Positions 47,844-59,273 of a DNA stretch of 64,000 nucleotides are shown here, one piece after another. The stretch is from Thelephora terrestris (Eukaryota > Basidiomycota > Agaricomycetes > Thelephorales > Thelephoraceae). The translations under genes and the position numbers were made by a program. The stretch is from positions 2,170,001 to 2,234,000 of the forward strand of contig WIUZ02000002.1 of NCBI GenBank assembly GCA_015956445.1, in the 5' to 3' direction. Within the stretch, counting starts at the first letter, position 1; every line of letters starts with the position of its first letter. The notes under the pieces were generated by a model that saw nothing but the letters and a program-made list of their open reading frames with translations, did not search any database and was not told the origin of the DNA.

Positions 47844-48809
47844 ATACTTAGACTACTTGAGTAGGTTCCTGTATTCCTCTAGGTTCTCTTAATGATCTTC
47901 AAGGAAGCGTCCCCGTACATGAATTCATCCGATGTACTGCCTCATAGTATTCGCTGCACCACATTGAACATTTTCAAACGGTTATGGTCCAGTTCAAATT
48001 TTGTGGCTATGAGACCACAAGCCTCTCCGACCCCCATTGATTCAGGCGGACGGTCCGATTGAAAGGCCCAATAAGGATTAGGGCAGTGCGGTCGGGATGC
48101 AGAATGTAAGGGACCAAACACTCAGTGAAATGAACTGGGGGGCGTCTTTGTCATTTCCGGAAGAGCCGTTAGGTACATTGGGGGTTGGTGAACTTCAATA
48201 TTTTAGTCCTGAATAGGTATGGCCTACGCTCGGGAGCGCTTCAATAGTGATGCATGATTAGGGAAGTCAATTGCGATGGGCCAGTGACTGCACCACCAGC
48301 AAATAGTGCAAAGTCCAGCGATCGAAAAGACCATGGCCATCTCGAACGGGTTCGGGATCCGTGCGACATGCAGTTTGTGGAAGCCGATTTTGAAGGAAGC
48401 GAGGTGTACGGGTGTTGGATCGGTGGGATTATCGTAGCCTTTGGAGTGAGTGCGCTTCGTGCTATGGCGATTTACGGCGCTACTCCAATGAGATAAAACT
48501 TGATAGGTTCGTTTCGTATTTGCACATCGTTATGCACTTCCTTCGTGGGTTTTCAAGCGTGACTTAGATTTAAGTCCATGCTGTAGGAGTCGATCGGGCC
48601 CTGGCGACCGGGATACAAATATCAGGGCTCAATTCTCAAGAGCATGTTCGGGGTGTTCATCTACAAACGATGTAAATTGTCTGAACAAAGTAGAGCTACA
48701 ACAGGGTTTGAATTTACGCCATCCAGGCGAGTTTTGTGGTCAATGCTGCATCGCGTCTGAACTCAATTTCGTTTTTTCGAGTTCCGCCCTGGAAGGCGGC
48801 GAGACAGAT
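47844..48809. other. Intergenic sequence around the C-terminal fragment
   Basis: Apart from the fragment at 48365-48496 I see no coding features. The last part (48500-48809) is probably the 3' region of SEM1 on the minus strand. Confidence 0.35.
48365..48496 (+). pseudogene. Tiny C-terminal fragment of the same membrane-protein family
   Basis: SEVYGCWIGGIIVAFGVSAL...MAIYGATPMR matches the end of the 46867-47843 copy (SEVYWYWIGGTVMAFGVSGL...VAIYIAAPMG), including the position of the stop. Only the last helix remains. It was probably duplicated from the neighbouring pseudogene, to which it is more similar than to the intact gene. Confidence 0.7.
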
Positions 48810-49163
48810 TTAGACATCCTCTACAAGCAGGTTGAGCAGGACAGACCTTAGTTGGGTGCTAAACTCTTCCTCGATGTCATCGTCGTCCCAGTTATCCTCC
48901 CACAACTTATCACCTCCAGCTGCTGATCCGGCAGTCCCAGTGCTCGCAAGATTAGCGAGATCTGTCTGCGAATCGTCCCAGTCTAGAGTTTTTGACATGG
49001 AAGGAACGAACAGATTGAGTTATGAGGGACGCGTAAGACTCGCATTAGCGTGCTTGCCTTGGACGGGGAATTCTTCAAACTCATCGTCCTCTTCGAGAAC
49101 GCCAAGACCTGGTATGGTGTCCTCCTTCGTTGGTTGGTTCGTCGAGCTTTCCGCTTTGGACAT
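48810..49163 (-). CDS. SEM1: SEM1/DSS1, 26S proteasome lid and TREX-2 subunit
   Basis: Two exons (49163-49058 and 48982-48810) encode a 92-residue, extremely acidic protein. Exon 1 ends LGVLEEDDEFEEFPVQ, the first acidic aromatic motif. Exon 2 starts DWDDSQTDLANL and contains KLWEDNWDDDDIEEEFSTQL, the second motif and start of the C-terminal helix. This is the diagnostic layout of DSS1/SEM1, an intrinsically disordered chaperone-like subunit of the proteasome lid, also found in TREX-2 and BRCA2-type complexes. The intron joins G/AC to make the Asp codon and starts with GC (GCAAGC) rather than GT, ending CTCTAG, a GC-AG intron. The residues after TQL differ from the usual basic helix end, so a further 3' exon may be missed. 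The gene is head-to-head with the sirtuin gene 223 bp away. Confidence 0.93.
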
Positions 49164-49385
49164 CGCGAGACGGGATGGCGGGATGGTGATGAATGTGGAT
49201 GAATGACGCGGGAGGAGGGGCGGGGTTCGGCGAAATCCGAGATCATCGAAGCATTTGTTTGCCACAAACACCTTCCTGTTTTCACCAACCGCCCCTCAAG
49301 ACTTCTTGCCGTCCACCCGCCCACCGCCCGACCACTTTTTCATCAGCGGAGGACTGTGGTCAAGTCGAGGGCCACCGCGTTTGCC
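49164..49385. promoter_or_regulatory. Short divergent promoter shared by SEM1 and the sirtuin gene
   Basis: Only 222 bp separate the two start codons, which point away from each other. The interval is GC-rich with no TATA box evident. An upstream in-frame ATG for the sirtuin at 49203 would lie inside it, but the downstream ATG at 49386 is preferred because the added residues look like translated leader. Confidence 0.5.
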
Positions 49386-51240
49386 ATGACAGTCTTTCTG
49401 CCACTCGGGGAAGGCACTGCGACCCCACCGTCCCCCACGTTTTTATGCCCAGCTCCCGAGCCAACAGACTACTGGAAGAGAGTAATCAAGGCCATCCTCA
49501 AAGCCAAACACATTGCAGTCGTGTGTGGTGAGCATCTCGGAATCACGTAGCGTTCTATGCTGCGTAGCCAGGTGGAATGCTCATGCCTCACCTTCGTGGC
49601 GCGATTCAGGGGCCGGGATCTCTGTAAAAGCTGGCATTCCAGATTTTCGCTCGTCCAACGGCCTTTTCCAGTCTCTAAAGAAGGACAATCCCTCTCTGTC
49701 TTCCGGAAGAGATCTTTTTGATGCTTCTGTCTTCAAGGTGAGCATAGGAGTCCTTTGGTGGGCAACAGCAATTCATCGCCACCGGTGTTATCCCGGCATA
49801 TCTCCTCATCCCCACTTCTCGTGTTTTGTGCATGGAAGCTAATGCATGCACTTGGATATCCAGGCGGAAGATACCACTGCTCTATTCTACCAGATGATCG
49901 CCCAATTGGCCAGAATGTCCGAATCGGCTGAGCCAACCCCATTCCATCAACTCCTCCGCGTCCTCGACGACCGAGGGAAACTGCTGCGAGTCTACACGCA
50001 GAACATCGACGCTCTCGAGTTAAAATCCGGTCTCACCTTTGGCGTGCCGGATGTTGGTGTTCCTCGAGGGAAGCCAAAATCCAAGGCTGGACCTTCGGCT
50101 TCTCAGGACATGCCCGGTCGCCTTCCTTCTCCTCCCCCGGAAATCCCCAGATGTATCCCTCTCCATGGAACGTTGGACACAATGCACTGTGTATCTTGCA
50201 CGCACGTTTTCCCACTTCGTGATCACCTAGAACACCTCAACTCTGGTATTCCGCCGGGTTGCCCTGAATGTACGACCCTCGAGAAGGTTCGTCAAATGTC
50301 AGGCAAGCGATCTCGTGGCGTCGGCAAACTCCGACCCTCTGTGGTTCTTTATAACGAAGACCACAAGGATGGAGAACACGTGGGCGAAGTTGTGAGGAAG
50401 GATTTGACGGGGATTTCTCCTCGAGCGGATCTCTTGTTGGTCGTTGGGACCAGTCTGAGGGTTCCAGGGACCAAACGGATTGTCAGGGAGTTTTCCAAGG
50501 CAGTGCGACTACGAGCCACGAAAGCCAATGCAAATACCAATAATACCGGCGGTGAATGTGATCCACAAACGACCTCCCCTCGACGGACTCCTGTGTCCAA
50601 CGAGGGGCCGATCACCAGCATGTACCTCAACCTCGACTTCCCCGTACCGACAAGGGACTGGGAGGGAGTTTTCGATGTGTGGTTGAAGGGTGACGCCCAG
50701 GAATTTGCGAAGGCAATACGGGCTGAATTTGAGAAGGCCGATGCTGTGAAGGAGGCTGCACTGGAGAGGAAGCGGAAGAGGGAGGAAGCGGCTGCTACGT
50801 TGGCTGCGCTCGGCGAGATTCAGACCGAACCACAGCTCAAGAAACAGAAAGTTTCGAAGAAAAAACTTTCGAAGTCATCATCCCTTTTGGCTCCCACCCC
50901 AACTCCTACTGATTCACGCCTCAATTTGAAGTCGAGGACGACTCCCATATCAGCCAACCTCACACGGATCGACAGGTTGCCAAGTCCTGACGAGGAGAGA
51001 GAATCTTCTCAGCAGAAGAAGTTCTTTCTCAGGATCCCTGCTTCGAGATCTCGGTCCCAGAAGCGTGCTTCTCCTGTGCCACCGTTACCGCCTCATCGGC
51101 TAGAGGTCGTACTTGAGCAGCGACCGCTGCTTGTGTACGTGGATCCCAGCGGTCACGGTCAAGCGTCGGTCCAACCCCAGGCGAATCTGAAAGACGTCTT
51201 TCCTGTGACAAAGGGTAAACCTACAGCGAAGCTAAAGTGA
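49386..51240 (+). CDS. Sirtuin, NAD+-dependent protein deacylase (Hst3/Hst4-like)
   Basis: Exons 49386-49527, 49610-49737 and 49864-51240 give 548 residues. The sirtuin core is complete: AVVCGAGISVKAGIPDFRSS, VYTQNIDALE, catalytic His in IPLHGTLDTMHCVSCTHVFP, zinc ligands CVSC and GCPEC, LRPSVVLYNEDH, LLLVVGTSLRVPGTKRIVRE. Between NIDALE and the catalytic His lies an insert of about 45 residues rich in Lys, Ser and Pro (KPKSKAGPSASQDM region). The C-terminal 190 residues are a basic, Ser/Pro-rich tail (KKQKVSKKKLSKSSSLL), probably nuclear-localising. The YNEDH motif and NAD-site wording fit the Hst3/Hst4 class, which deacetylates histone H3 Lys56 after replication. Assignment between Hst3 and Hst4 is not possible by eye. 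Confidence 0.93.
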
Positions 51241-54011
51241 GAAGACGAGGGCTTCTATTCGGTGGCAACTGATCGTCTTCCTATTTTTTGATTATTTTCC
51301 CCAAGGACTTTCTCCCTTCCCTTTATCCCCCCGCCGTCCTCCCACATCGACTGAGTCGGAACAATCCTCTGATCATACAGTAGTGTAAAACGAAGTAGTT
51401 CCCCGATTTTCTTGAAATCGCCCTCCCTCGTTTCTCTCTCTACATCACCTCTTTCCCTTTATCTCTCCCATTCGTTTGGCGCAGTCAGTGTAGAAATTCG
51501 ATCAGCGGAAACTCATGGCCCAGCCACTTCGTACCGTGGGAACATGTTACGTAACGCAGGCGGGCGCGCTCAACGAGCGGACTTGCTCTTGCGGAACGCG
51601 ACGAAGGCACCTCCTCTTCCCGTTCGCGAGCCCACCAGCTCTGGGAATCGAAACCAATGAAAACGCTGATGCAATTGACGCATATACGAGCATATTCGGA
51701 GCTAAACTCTGGGCCGCCATCACCAACAGGAGAACGAACCTCGCATATCCTCCGAGCACTGCCCTCTGGCTTGAGGCTGGGTTCCGACCTGCATCCGCCA
51801 GGGCCACTGTATTCTTTATTTTTGAATCACCTTACGGCCTCTGTCATGACGGGTATGACATTGGATATGCGGTTTGGATTTACAAGTGAGGAGCACTATT
51901 CGGAGAGTTCCAGCTTGTGTTGACTGGGCACACGTGTAGCCAAACTGTTACACACAAGGTCCACTCTCCCAGCAGTGCTTCGAGGGTTGAATCCGCATCA
52001 ACTCCCAGAGCCCCAGTGGTTTTGAATTCACTTACCTTTGAAAAGGCCAGACCACCCCTTTTCACAGCTGCTGGCACCTCGTGCGATGTGGTACTTATTT
52101 GCCACACCGAATCTGCCCACTCGGAGTGCCTTTGCACAAAGGCATCAGAGTCCGCATAGAGATGGGACTCACCCCATCAACCTGATATTGCATAGGACGG
52201 TACTGGGTCTTGAGCAAGGAGATGAAGTTACACGGTGCAGTGTCATTGTGGTGAAGGTGAAGAGGAGATAGATGGCGGAGTGTCATGTCGGCGCCCAATC
52301 TTCTTGATCCACAGGCAATGATTGTCCGCTGACCTGGACTCGGGCAGGGATCAAAGCACGAGGTGATAACGGGTCGTTATGATAAATTGTACTTTTTGCT
52401 CATCCCTTTCGCAGGCCGGCGCAAAATGGTGGGCGCGTACCACTCACCACGCACTTCCTGCTGTAGAAGCGGTGAAAGGAATCGAGTCACATGTGCTCGG
52501 GCCTTTGCCGCCTGATTCAAATACAAAGCATGGTGCGAGCAGTTGCGCAGATGCCAGCATTTTGACAGCATGTTTTGGGTAGTGCTCATATGTATGGGTT
52601 GCAGGTTGCATGGACTCCCTTGCGAATTTTCAAGCCATCGCCTGCATTGATCAGGCTGTGCCCTTCGGACTGGGACCCGATGCGGCAATTGATGTATATC
52701 ACGAACAGTGAGACTTTAATCAGAATTCGATTGTGGTCTTCTCAGCCACCTCTCTCAATTCCCCACGGCGAAACGGTGGGTGCGCACCCGTTACCACCCA
52801 CTTTCTGCTATACAAGCGGTGATAGGTCTCCGGCTGGCATCGCAAGCAACGGTTCGAACCCGTGCGATTGAACTTTGAACCAACCACACTGTGGCAGTGC
52901 GCTTCAGGTTTCTAAGGGTCACATTTTGAATGCCATTTGGCGGTGCACCAGTTATAATGGGCTCCGTTCCTCGTCTTCGGGAGGCTCAGTAGACGCGTCG
53001 AATGGTCAATCAACCTCAAAATTCCATTCTGTCTAGGGGAGGTCGACGCCGGTCAGGCATTATTCGCTATTCTCCCCACGCTCGGGCGGATAAAATCCAC
53101 AAGGACGGTGAGTATGATACGTACTTCGGCCCTCGAAATCACGCTGTTGATCCATCGCTTCTGCGCGGGTGCATTAAACCTGGACACGCGCCCGACTTAG
53201 TCTATCAGCAAAGCAGCACAGCCGGGTCATGACCTGTCATGACTTCGGTAAAATCGCCCTAGTGCTCAAAAACATCCACAGCCACCGCGCCGATATGCAC
53301 TAGGCCAAATCAAAGACTCTCCCACGTCGATCTCGAACTTGGGAAAAACGCTTATTCAACCTACCGGGGTCCACGCTGGTCCACGGTGACATCGGACCAA
53401 AGCTGATCTTTACAATACATAGTATGCCACGTCGAGGCCATCAAAGCCTCGTCATTTGTTTTGTTCATACCTCCCAATCAAATCTGGTCGTTTACACCGC
53501 AGCTGCATCTACAGTCGCTGCGATGTCTAGCATCCAAAACACTGATCCCACACGATTTTCGCGCCCAGTGGATGGGGGCTTCGATGTGGTATGGGCACGA
53601 CGGTCTTCCTACGTATACGCTTTGAAGGTACAATTGATCAATAGTAGGTTCGCCAAGCAGATTGTGGTCATGTGTTCAAAGCTTGTCCCTGATTTTGCTG
53701 CCATTCCCACGGCCTCAGCGGAGATTGAGTGGGATTCTCCAAAACCCACCTGTCAATCTCCGCGCCATGTCCCACGATGTTGGGCGTGCTCTTGGTGACA
53801 CAAGACAATGATGCCGTAGCACGGCAACTTGTTTGGAAAGGGGGGTCGAAGATGGCGTACCGATCTGCGCCAAGCCTAAGTACCTGGCTTGCAGGCAATA
53901 GTCACCCCTGGTGAGGCTATGTCCTGCTATGTCATTCGCGACCCTCGACTATAAAGGGGCCAGGTGCGAGTTCACCCTACCTCATAGGCTGCCTCTCAAG
54001 CTTGCACTGTT
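51241..54011. other. Large intergenic region with repeats, no gene seen
   Basis: 2.8 kb downstream of the sirtuin. A related pair of 55-bp motifs lies at about 52418-52483 and 52775-52835 (shared GGTGGG(C/T)GCG and AAGCGGTGA(A/T)AGG). Downstream of the second is a hairpin with a B-box-like ACGGTTCGAACCCGT (about 52851-52865). These could be remnants of a tRNA-derived SINE. Open frames (51515-51889, 53424-53798) have no family features. Confidence 0.4.
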
Positions 54012-55982
54012 ATGGGGAATCGACTCTGTACTCGCTTAGGTTTGTCTCCATCGGTATTGGAGCCGAAAATTCTGGTTGTTAACAGAAATTATACGACAGC
54101 TCGCGTTCCGCTTATCTCTGTTCTCGCGTTGATGGTGTGCTTCGATGGCGTCAACGCCGTAAACCTCCAAAAGTGCGGTGCGAGGCTGCAAGCTGCACAA
54201 GGAGGCGCCTTGAATACCACAAGTAATACAAGTCCCGCCCCGGTTCTCCGCCTATCGTACGAGGAGTGCATCGTTAAGTGCGGAGGAGGCGTTGGGGATG
54301 TCAGTTGGCAAGCGTTCTCACAGAGCTTTGGAACGTGGTTTCTTCCATGGATCGCCCTGGCGTTCCAAATCCCATTTGGAGCGGAATGTACGTGATGTCA
54401 GTATGGCTTTCTACCCTCCATAAAATTCACATGACACCCCTTAGATCCGCTGGAGGACGTCCTCAACTTCTTCATGACGATTGGATCACCCGCTCTCGCA
54501 GCTTACTCGCTTCAGATCACGAATCTGAACGCAGGTTGGCTCAGCAAGGCTTTCGTGGACCTCAAGTACCCCAACTCTGGAGCAATTTCTGCCGTTATCT
54601 CCGCATTCCAACATGTACCAATACACATCTCATCCGCAGGGGGCTTACTCCCCTCTCTCATTGTTCTCCCGCAGAACGATGCCTACTGGAAACTCCTTCT
54701 CAATGGAGTTAAGAAGACCAGGCGATGGTCAATCCCACTGGTTGCGGGTTTCGTATGGGTCGTGGTCGCTACGCTTTTGACCATCATCGATTCGTTCTAC
54801 TCCCCTCCAACAGACGACGTCGGATACTCGATTGTCGCTACCTGGACATACCTCCTCCCAATCATCTTGGGGTGGTTGTACGTTGGCTCCCAACCCGAGC
54901 CCAACCACCTTAGGGAATGCTTAGAAAGCGCGAATGGTATCGCTTGGGTAGCTACGGATCAAAAATACAGGCCCGTTCGAGCCAAAGACATTGCTGGCCG
55001 TCACACTCAAGCCATCGAACTAATGAAGGCCGCCAATGTAGACCGCGCGAGGATGGATGAACTCAAGACAATCCCGGTTTTTAACTACGCCAGAACATTC
55101 ATATGGTCTCTGCACGCCCAACTCATCTTATCGTATGCGAGGAATGCTGCTGACAAGGTGGAGTGGCGGATTCCTGTCGACAACCACGGACCGGGACGAG
55201 GTGCGGAGTGGGTTAAGGGCGATAGTGGGGATGTGGAAGCCGAAAATCGACTTGGATCGGAGGAGCAGGTCATCAGGTACTGCACGGAGACCTTTACCCC
55301 TTTCGAGAAGGTGTTTGGAGTACCGAGCCCCATAATCTCACCAAGCCCCGTGTCCTACGGTGGTCATACTCCCAACTTACCGGTTGCCCTATTGCCATTT
55401 TACAACCCAGGACACGATAGTAGGGGACAGTCAAGATGGGCCGTGGGAATCTGGGGACGAGTGGCGCTAGCTGTGTTGTTCGCGCTCGGGCTGCAGTGGG
55501 GTACCGTCGGATCCGCAATAGCCATCCACTACTGGAAGTCTCCGGTCGGTCTCGGTTGTCGTTCGCTGTCCTTCCTCCTCTACGGAGTGGTCGCCACGGC
55601 TTCCATGTTTTTCTGCCTCGCGTCGAGCGTCCTCGCTCACATTTCTCGGCCGCTACATGGTCCAGTGCACCAGACCTCCTTGCGGCAGATGTATTTGGAT
55701 GGTGGGGCGGTACTTTGTGGATATCTAGGCAAAACTCTCGCTTTCGCCTCCGGAATCGGGATCATGATCATATGTTCCTTTCAGTCCTCCGGGGTGTACG
55801 ACAACTGTTATTGCGCTTCCACGACTTTCGACAGAGGAGTTCACGATGTCGTTCTCCTCGCGATTAACTACACGATTGGGCCGGGCACTATTAGGGCATG
55901 GATTGGTGGGCTGGTTTTTGCATTTTCAACGGCGGTCTTGTTTGGGTTTTCTCTATACCTGGGCACACCACCCCGCAGATGA
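54012..55982 (+). CDS. Multi-pass membrane protein, basidiomycete-specific, unknown function
   Basis: Two exons (54012-54387 and 54445-55982) encode 637 residues. The N-terminal region has a hydrophobic stretch (VPLISVLALMVCFDGVNAV) that may be a signal anchor, then an extracytoplasmic-type segment with spaced Cys (KCGARL; ECIVKCGG). After the intron come hydrophobic stretches WFLPWIALAFQIPFG, LNFFMTIGSPALAAYSL, WSIPLVAGFVWVVVATLLTI, WTYLLPIILGWLYV, VALAVLFALGLQWGTVGSAI, LSFLLYGVVATASMFFCLAS, LAFASGIGIMIICSFQSSG and WIGGLVFAFSTAVLFGF, about seven or eight helices. A soluble loop of about 200 residues lies between helices 4 and 5. No known transporter motif is visible. Two partial paralogues lie upstream at 46867 and 48365, so the locus has expanded locally. 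Confidence 0.8.
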
Positions 55983-56458
55983 ACGTAACATTGAACTATT
56001 TCGAGACCATTACTACCTTCTGCACTTGTTCAATGTATGTATATGTGGCTTTTCAGCACCTTAGTAACCAAGGGTGTCTCCTGAAAATGCCCGAAGAATG
56101 GTCAAGAAAATCTCGGGGTTATCACACTCCCATCGGGCAACCCGGTGATCAATTGATCGATCACCCGGCCGGGAGTTGAGCCGGCACGGAGCAAGTGCAC
56201 ACGGCATCTCCCGCAACACCCGATCCATGACCTGGGCCAACCGCCACACTTCACACTACCCATCCCTATCGCGGTGTCGTGGTTAACGTTTGGCACCGAA
56301 AGAATGGCTCGGGGTCTGCGAAGAAGCGTCTAGGCCTCAGATATCTGCACGTCATTTCCGCTCTCTTCGGCACGTTCTCTAGCCGTGAAATGTGTGGCCC
56401 TTGGGCATTACATAAATAGACCCGTAGCCAAAGTGTATCACCCCAACTTCCTGCAAAT

Positions 56459-58766
56459 ATGGCCGCTACTTCTGCCCTTCGCCAGGCTTTAAACCAAGGA
56501 ATCTCCTGTGGAAACCTCATTGACACCAAAATCATCCTGTACTCGCACAGGGATTCTTCTGGTCGCATCTGTCGGCCAAAGGCGTTATATTCCAATAGTC
56601 GCATCTTGAAGACGGTCCCGTACTTTGAGGACCGTGAGTACATTGCCACACTTAACACTCTACAGGGGCCTCATCATCAACCGATAATGCCGCTCTCAAA
56701 GTGCTCTTCGGGAACTTTGCAGAGTCCCAATCAAAAGACTTCAAAGAGGCAATTGACGAAGTGGAATTTGGGGAAGACTATGGGTATTTATCTGACAGCG
56801 ACCTCGAGGACGATGAGGACGAGAAATCACTTCCGACTCTTGGCAAGGACAAGCTTTTCTGCGAGAAAGACGAGGAACCCGTTGAGAAAGGGAAGGTGGT
56901 CAAAATCCCGGACATAGCGTTTGTGACGTGAGTGAAAACCAGTTGTCTTTCAACATCTCCTCGATACTGTTACAGGTTTCAAGCGTTTTTGATGTACCTG
57001 TACACGAATGCGATAGAGTTTGCACAGTTCGGATCGGAAGTCAACCGTAGATCGCGAAGTGCAGAAATCGTTGATCCCTCGCATAACAAGGTCCCTCGAC
57101 CGTCACCGAAGTCGATCTACCGACTTGCGGATAAAGTTTGTACCCATTCTTCTCAACTTACTTGGTGCTGACTGAACTTCGCAGTATGATATCCCCGCGC
57201 TGAAGACGCTGGCACTGGATCACATCCGCAGCGGACTCAGGAGATGTGACATCGTTGGCGAATCATTCAGCGTGTTTGCATCCCGGTAAGGGAGACATAC
57301 AACGGATAATAGCCATCTGCTTATAGCAAGGTGCAGGTACGCCGAGGTCAGAAGCCTATATGCCGACCAACTCGCGTGCATCTGGAAGTTGGACCCGGCG
57401 ATTCGTGTTAGGGTCGGGGAAAAGATCGATAGTTTCGTCGAAGGGGACCTTGATCACGCTACTGAAATACTCTCCGCATTGTGGAAGACCGCAAACGAAG
57501 ATGGAACGACCCCAGTTCCTTGGGGACCCTCGCCGGATGTTAGTTCGTTCTTTGTTTACCTTCCTCCTCGTGCTACGCGGGGTGCTGACTCCATATAATC
57601 AGGCCACGCAGGTCACGAGCTCCACCCACTGGCCCGCTGTCAACACGGCACTCATCAAGTCGATCCGCACTGGGGTCTTCTTTGACAGCAAGTATTGGGC
57701 AAGGCACTTGAGGAACGGGAATACCTTGAAGCCTGTTTATTTCTCAAGTATGATCATGGAAGATGCGGCACACCAACTCGGCAGGCGTAAGTTGAAATTT
57801 AGTCGTGAATTCGGTGGAGAGCTGAGGATTTCTAGTAATAAAATACCTTAAGGGCCAGAACACCACTGTCAGCGATCTCGAGGGAGACGCCAATGTCGAG
57901 AGCGATTGTGAAGGGGACTCGCCCGGGGCCAGGGAGGGATCACCAACGGAAAAAGAAGAAGAAACCTGTGTGGTTCTCATCACCGGGTCGTTCGCAGCGT
58001 ATGCCATCTTTTCAACCCTGTCCTTTCATTCGAGAAAATGACGAGTTTCCAAGCTGGAAGTCTCTCTTCTTCTACCTTTGCACGGACACGATCTCGTTCG
58101 CTCTCCTCAAATCGCAAGGTGTAGAGTCTCGCTTGAATTACATCCGCGAAAAGACAGTGGCTACGGCACCGGCCCCTTGCTCGCCGAAGAGCATCTACCT
58201 TCTGGCCACCTTGGTAGGGGGACCTTCAATTCAATATATACATAACATTAACGCACCAAAAAAAGCTCGAAAACCAGCCTCTCTGTGACAGTGCCTTGGC
58301 GGACATCAAATGCAAAATGAAAGAGAGCAACGTCAGCGAGTTTCTCTTGTGGGTAACTACTATGTAAGGGATCCATAGGAATTTCAAACTCCAGTGACAA
58401 CACTGCGCTAACGATTTATTCAGTCACGAGAAATTCACAGCCATGGGGTGCGAGCTTCTTATCTCAAACATACAAAATGCGAAGACGACGGATCTAGTGA
58501 ACGAGAACATCGGACACACTTCTGCTAGCGCGCTGAATTATGGACTGAAGAGAGCTTTTGAAAAACGGCCTCCCCTCGCAAGGTTCCGTTGCATCAATCG
58601 CGGCTGCGAAATGCACTCAAACCCTCCCTCATACTCATCTATTGCATTGCATGGTTATCGCTGTCAGATGTGCCATAATCAATTCGAGTTCGAGTGTGGT
58701 GGTTGTGGGTCACGCGCGCATGGCAGTACTAGATGCCAGCTCTGTGGATGGAGATTCATAACATAG
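56459..58766 (+). CDS. BTB-domain protein with two tandem BTB-like units and a Cys-rich tail
   Basis: A multi-exon gene whose translation repeats one unit twice. Unit 1: an acidic strand region (EFGEDYGYLSDSDLEDDEDE), FQAFLMYLYTNAIEFAQFGS, SPKSIYRLADK, YDIPALKTLALDHIRSGLRR, YAEVRSLYADQLACIW. Unit 2, from about 57602: WPAVNTALIKSIRTGVFFDS, EFPSWKSLFFYLCTDTISFA, CSPKSIYLLATLV, SALADIKCKMKESNVSEFLL. The FxxFLxYLYT...SPKSxYxLAD...LxxLALxxI layout is the basidiomycete BTB/POZ family; these proteins act in protein-protein contacts, often in Cul3 ligases. The end RCQMCHNQFEFECGGCGSRA...CQLCGWRF looks metal-binding. A clean intron joins the units after WGPSPD. Unit 2's exon joins near 57785 and 57980 are unclear, so a second, partly decayed gene is an alternative reading. 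Confidence 0.6.
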
Positions 58767-59273
58767 TGAATGCGGGAGTAGTCCTTGTGACATGCCAAGT
58801 GATGTGACTGTAAAGCAATAAAATGTGCGCATGAATCCCTATGCCCTTGTCAGGATTCTGACCGCTCTATCGAGTTGTGGGTATTGCCCCAGAGCTCATC
58901 GTCTGGATACGCTGCCTCGTAGGTGGGCTCTGAACTATTTTGATATCATTACTACGTTCTGTGCTTCTTTGTTGCACGTGCATGTAGCCAGTCGGCGCCT
59001 CAGTCTCAGTAACCAGGAATTTCAATTGCGATTCGCGAAAGGCGGAAGGGTCGAGATGATCGACAAACCCTGTCCCGTGTCCGGAATCCGGATCCGTTCT
59101 GGAAGGTGACCGGATCAGGGTGACGTCCGGTATACTGGTCACGCCCCCGCTGAGAAAACGCGACGCCATCCCGAAAATCACCCATTCAGCGTTCAAACGT
59201 TCACACTTCACTCCTACCACCTGCCACCACACCAATAAACACCCCTCTCACCCGTCGAGGGACTGGTTTTGCA

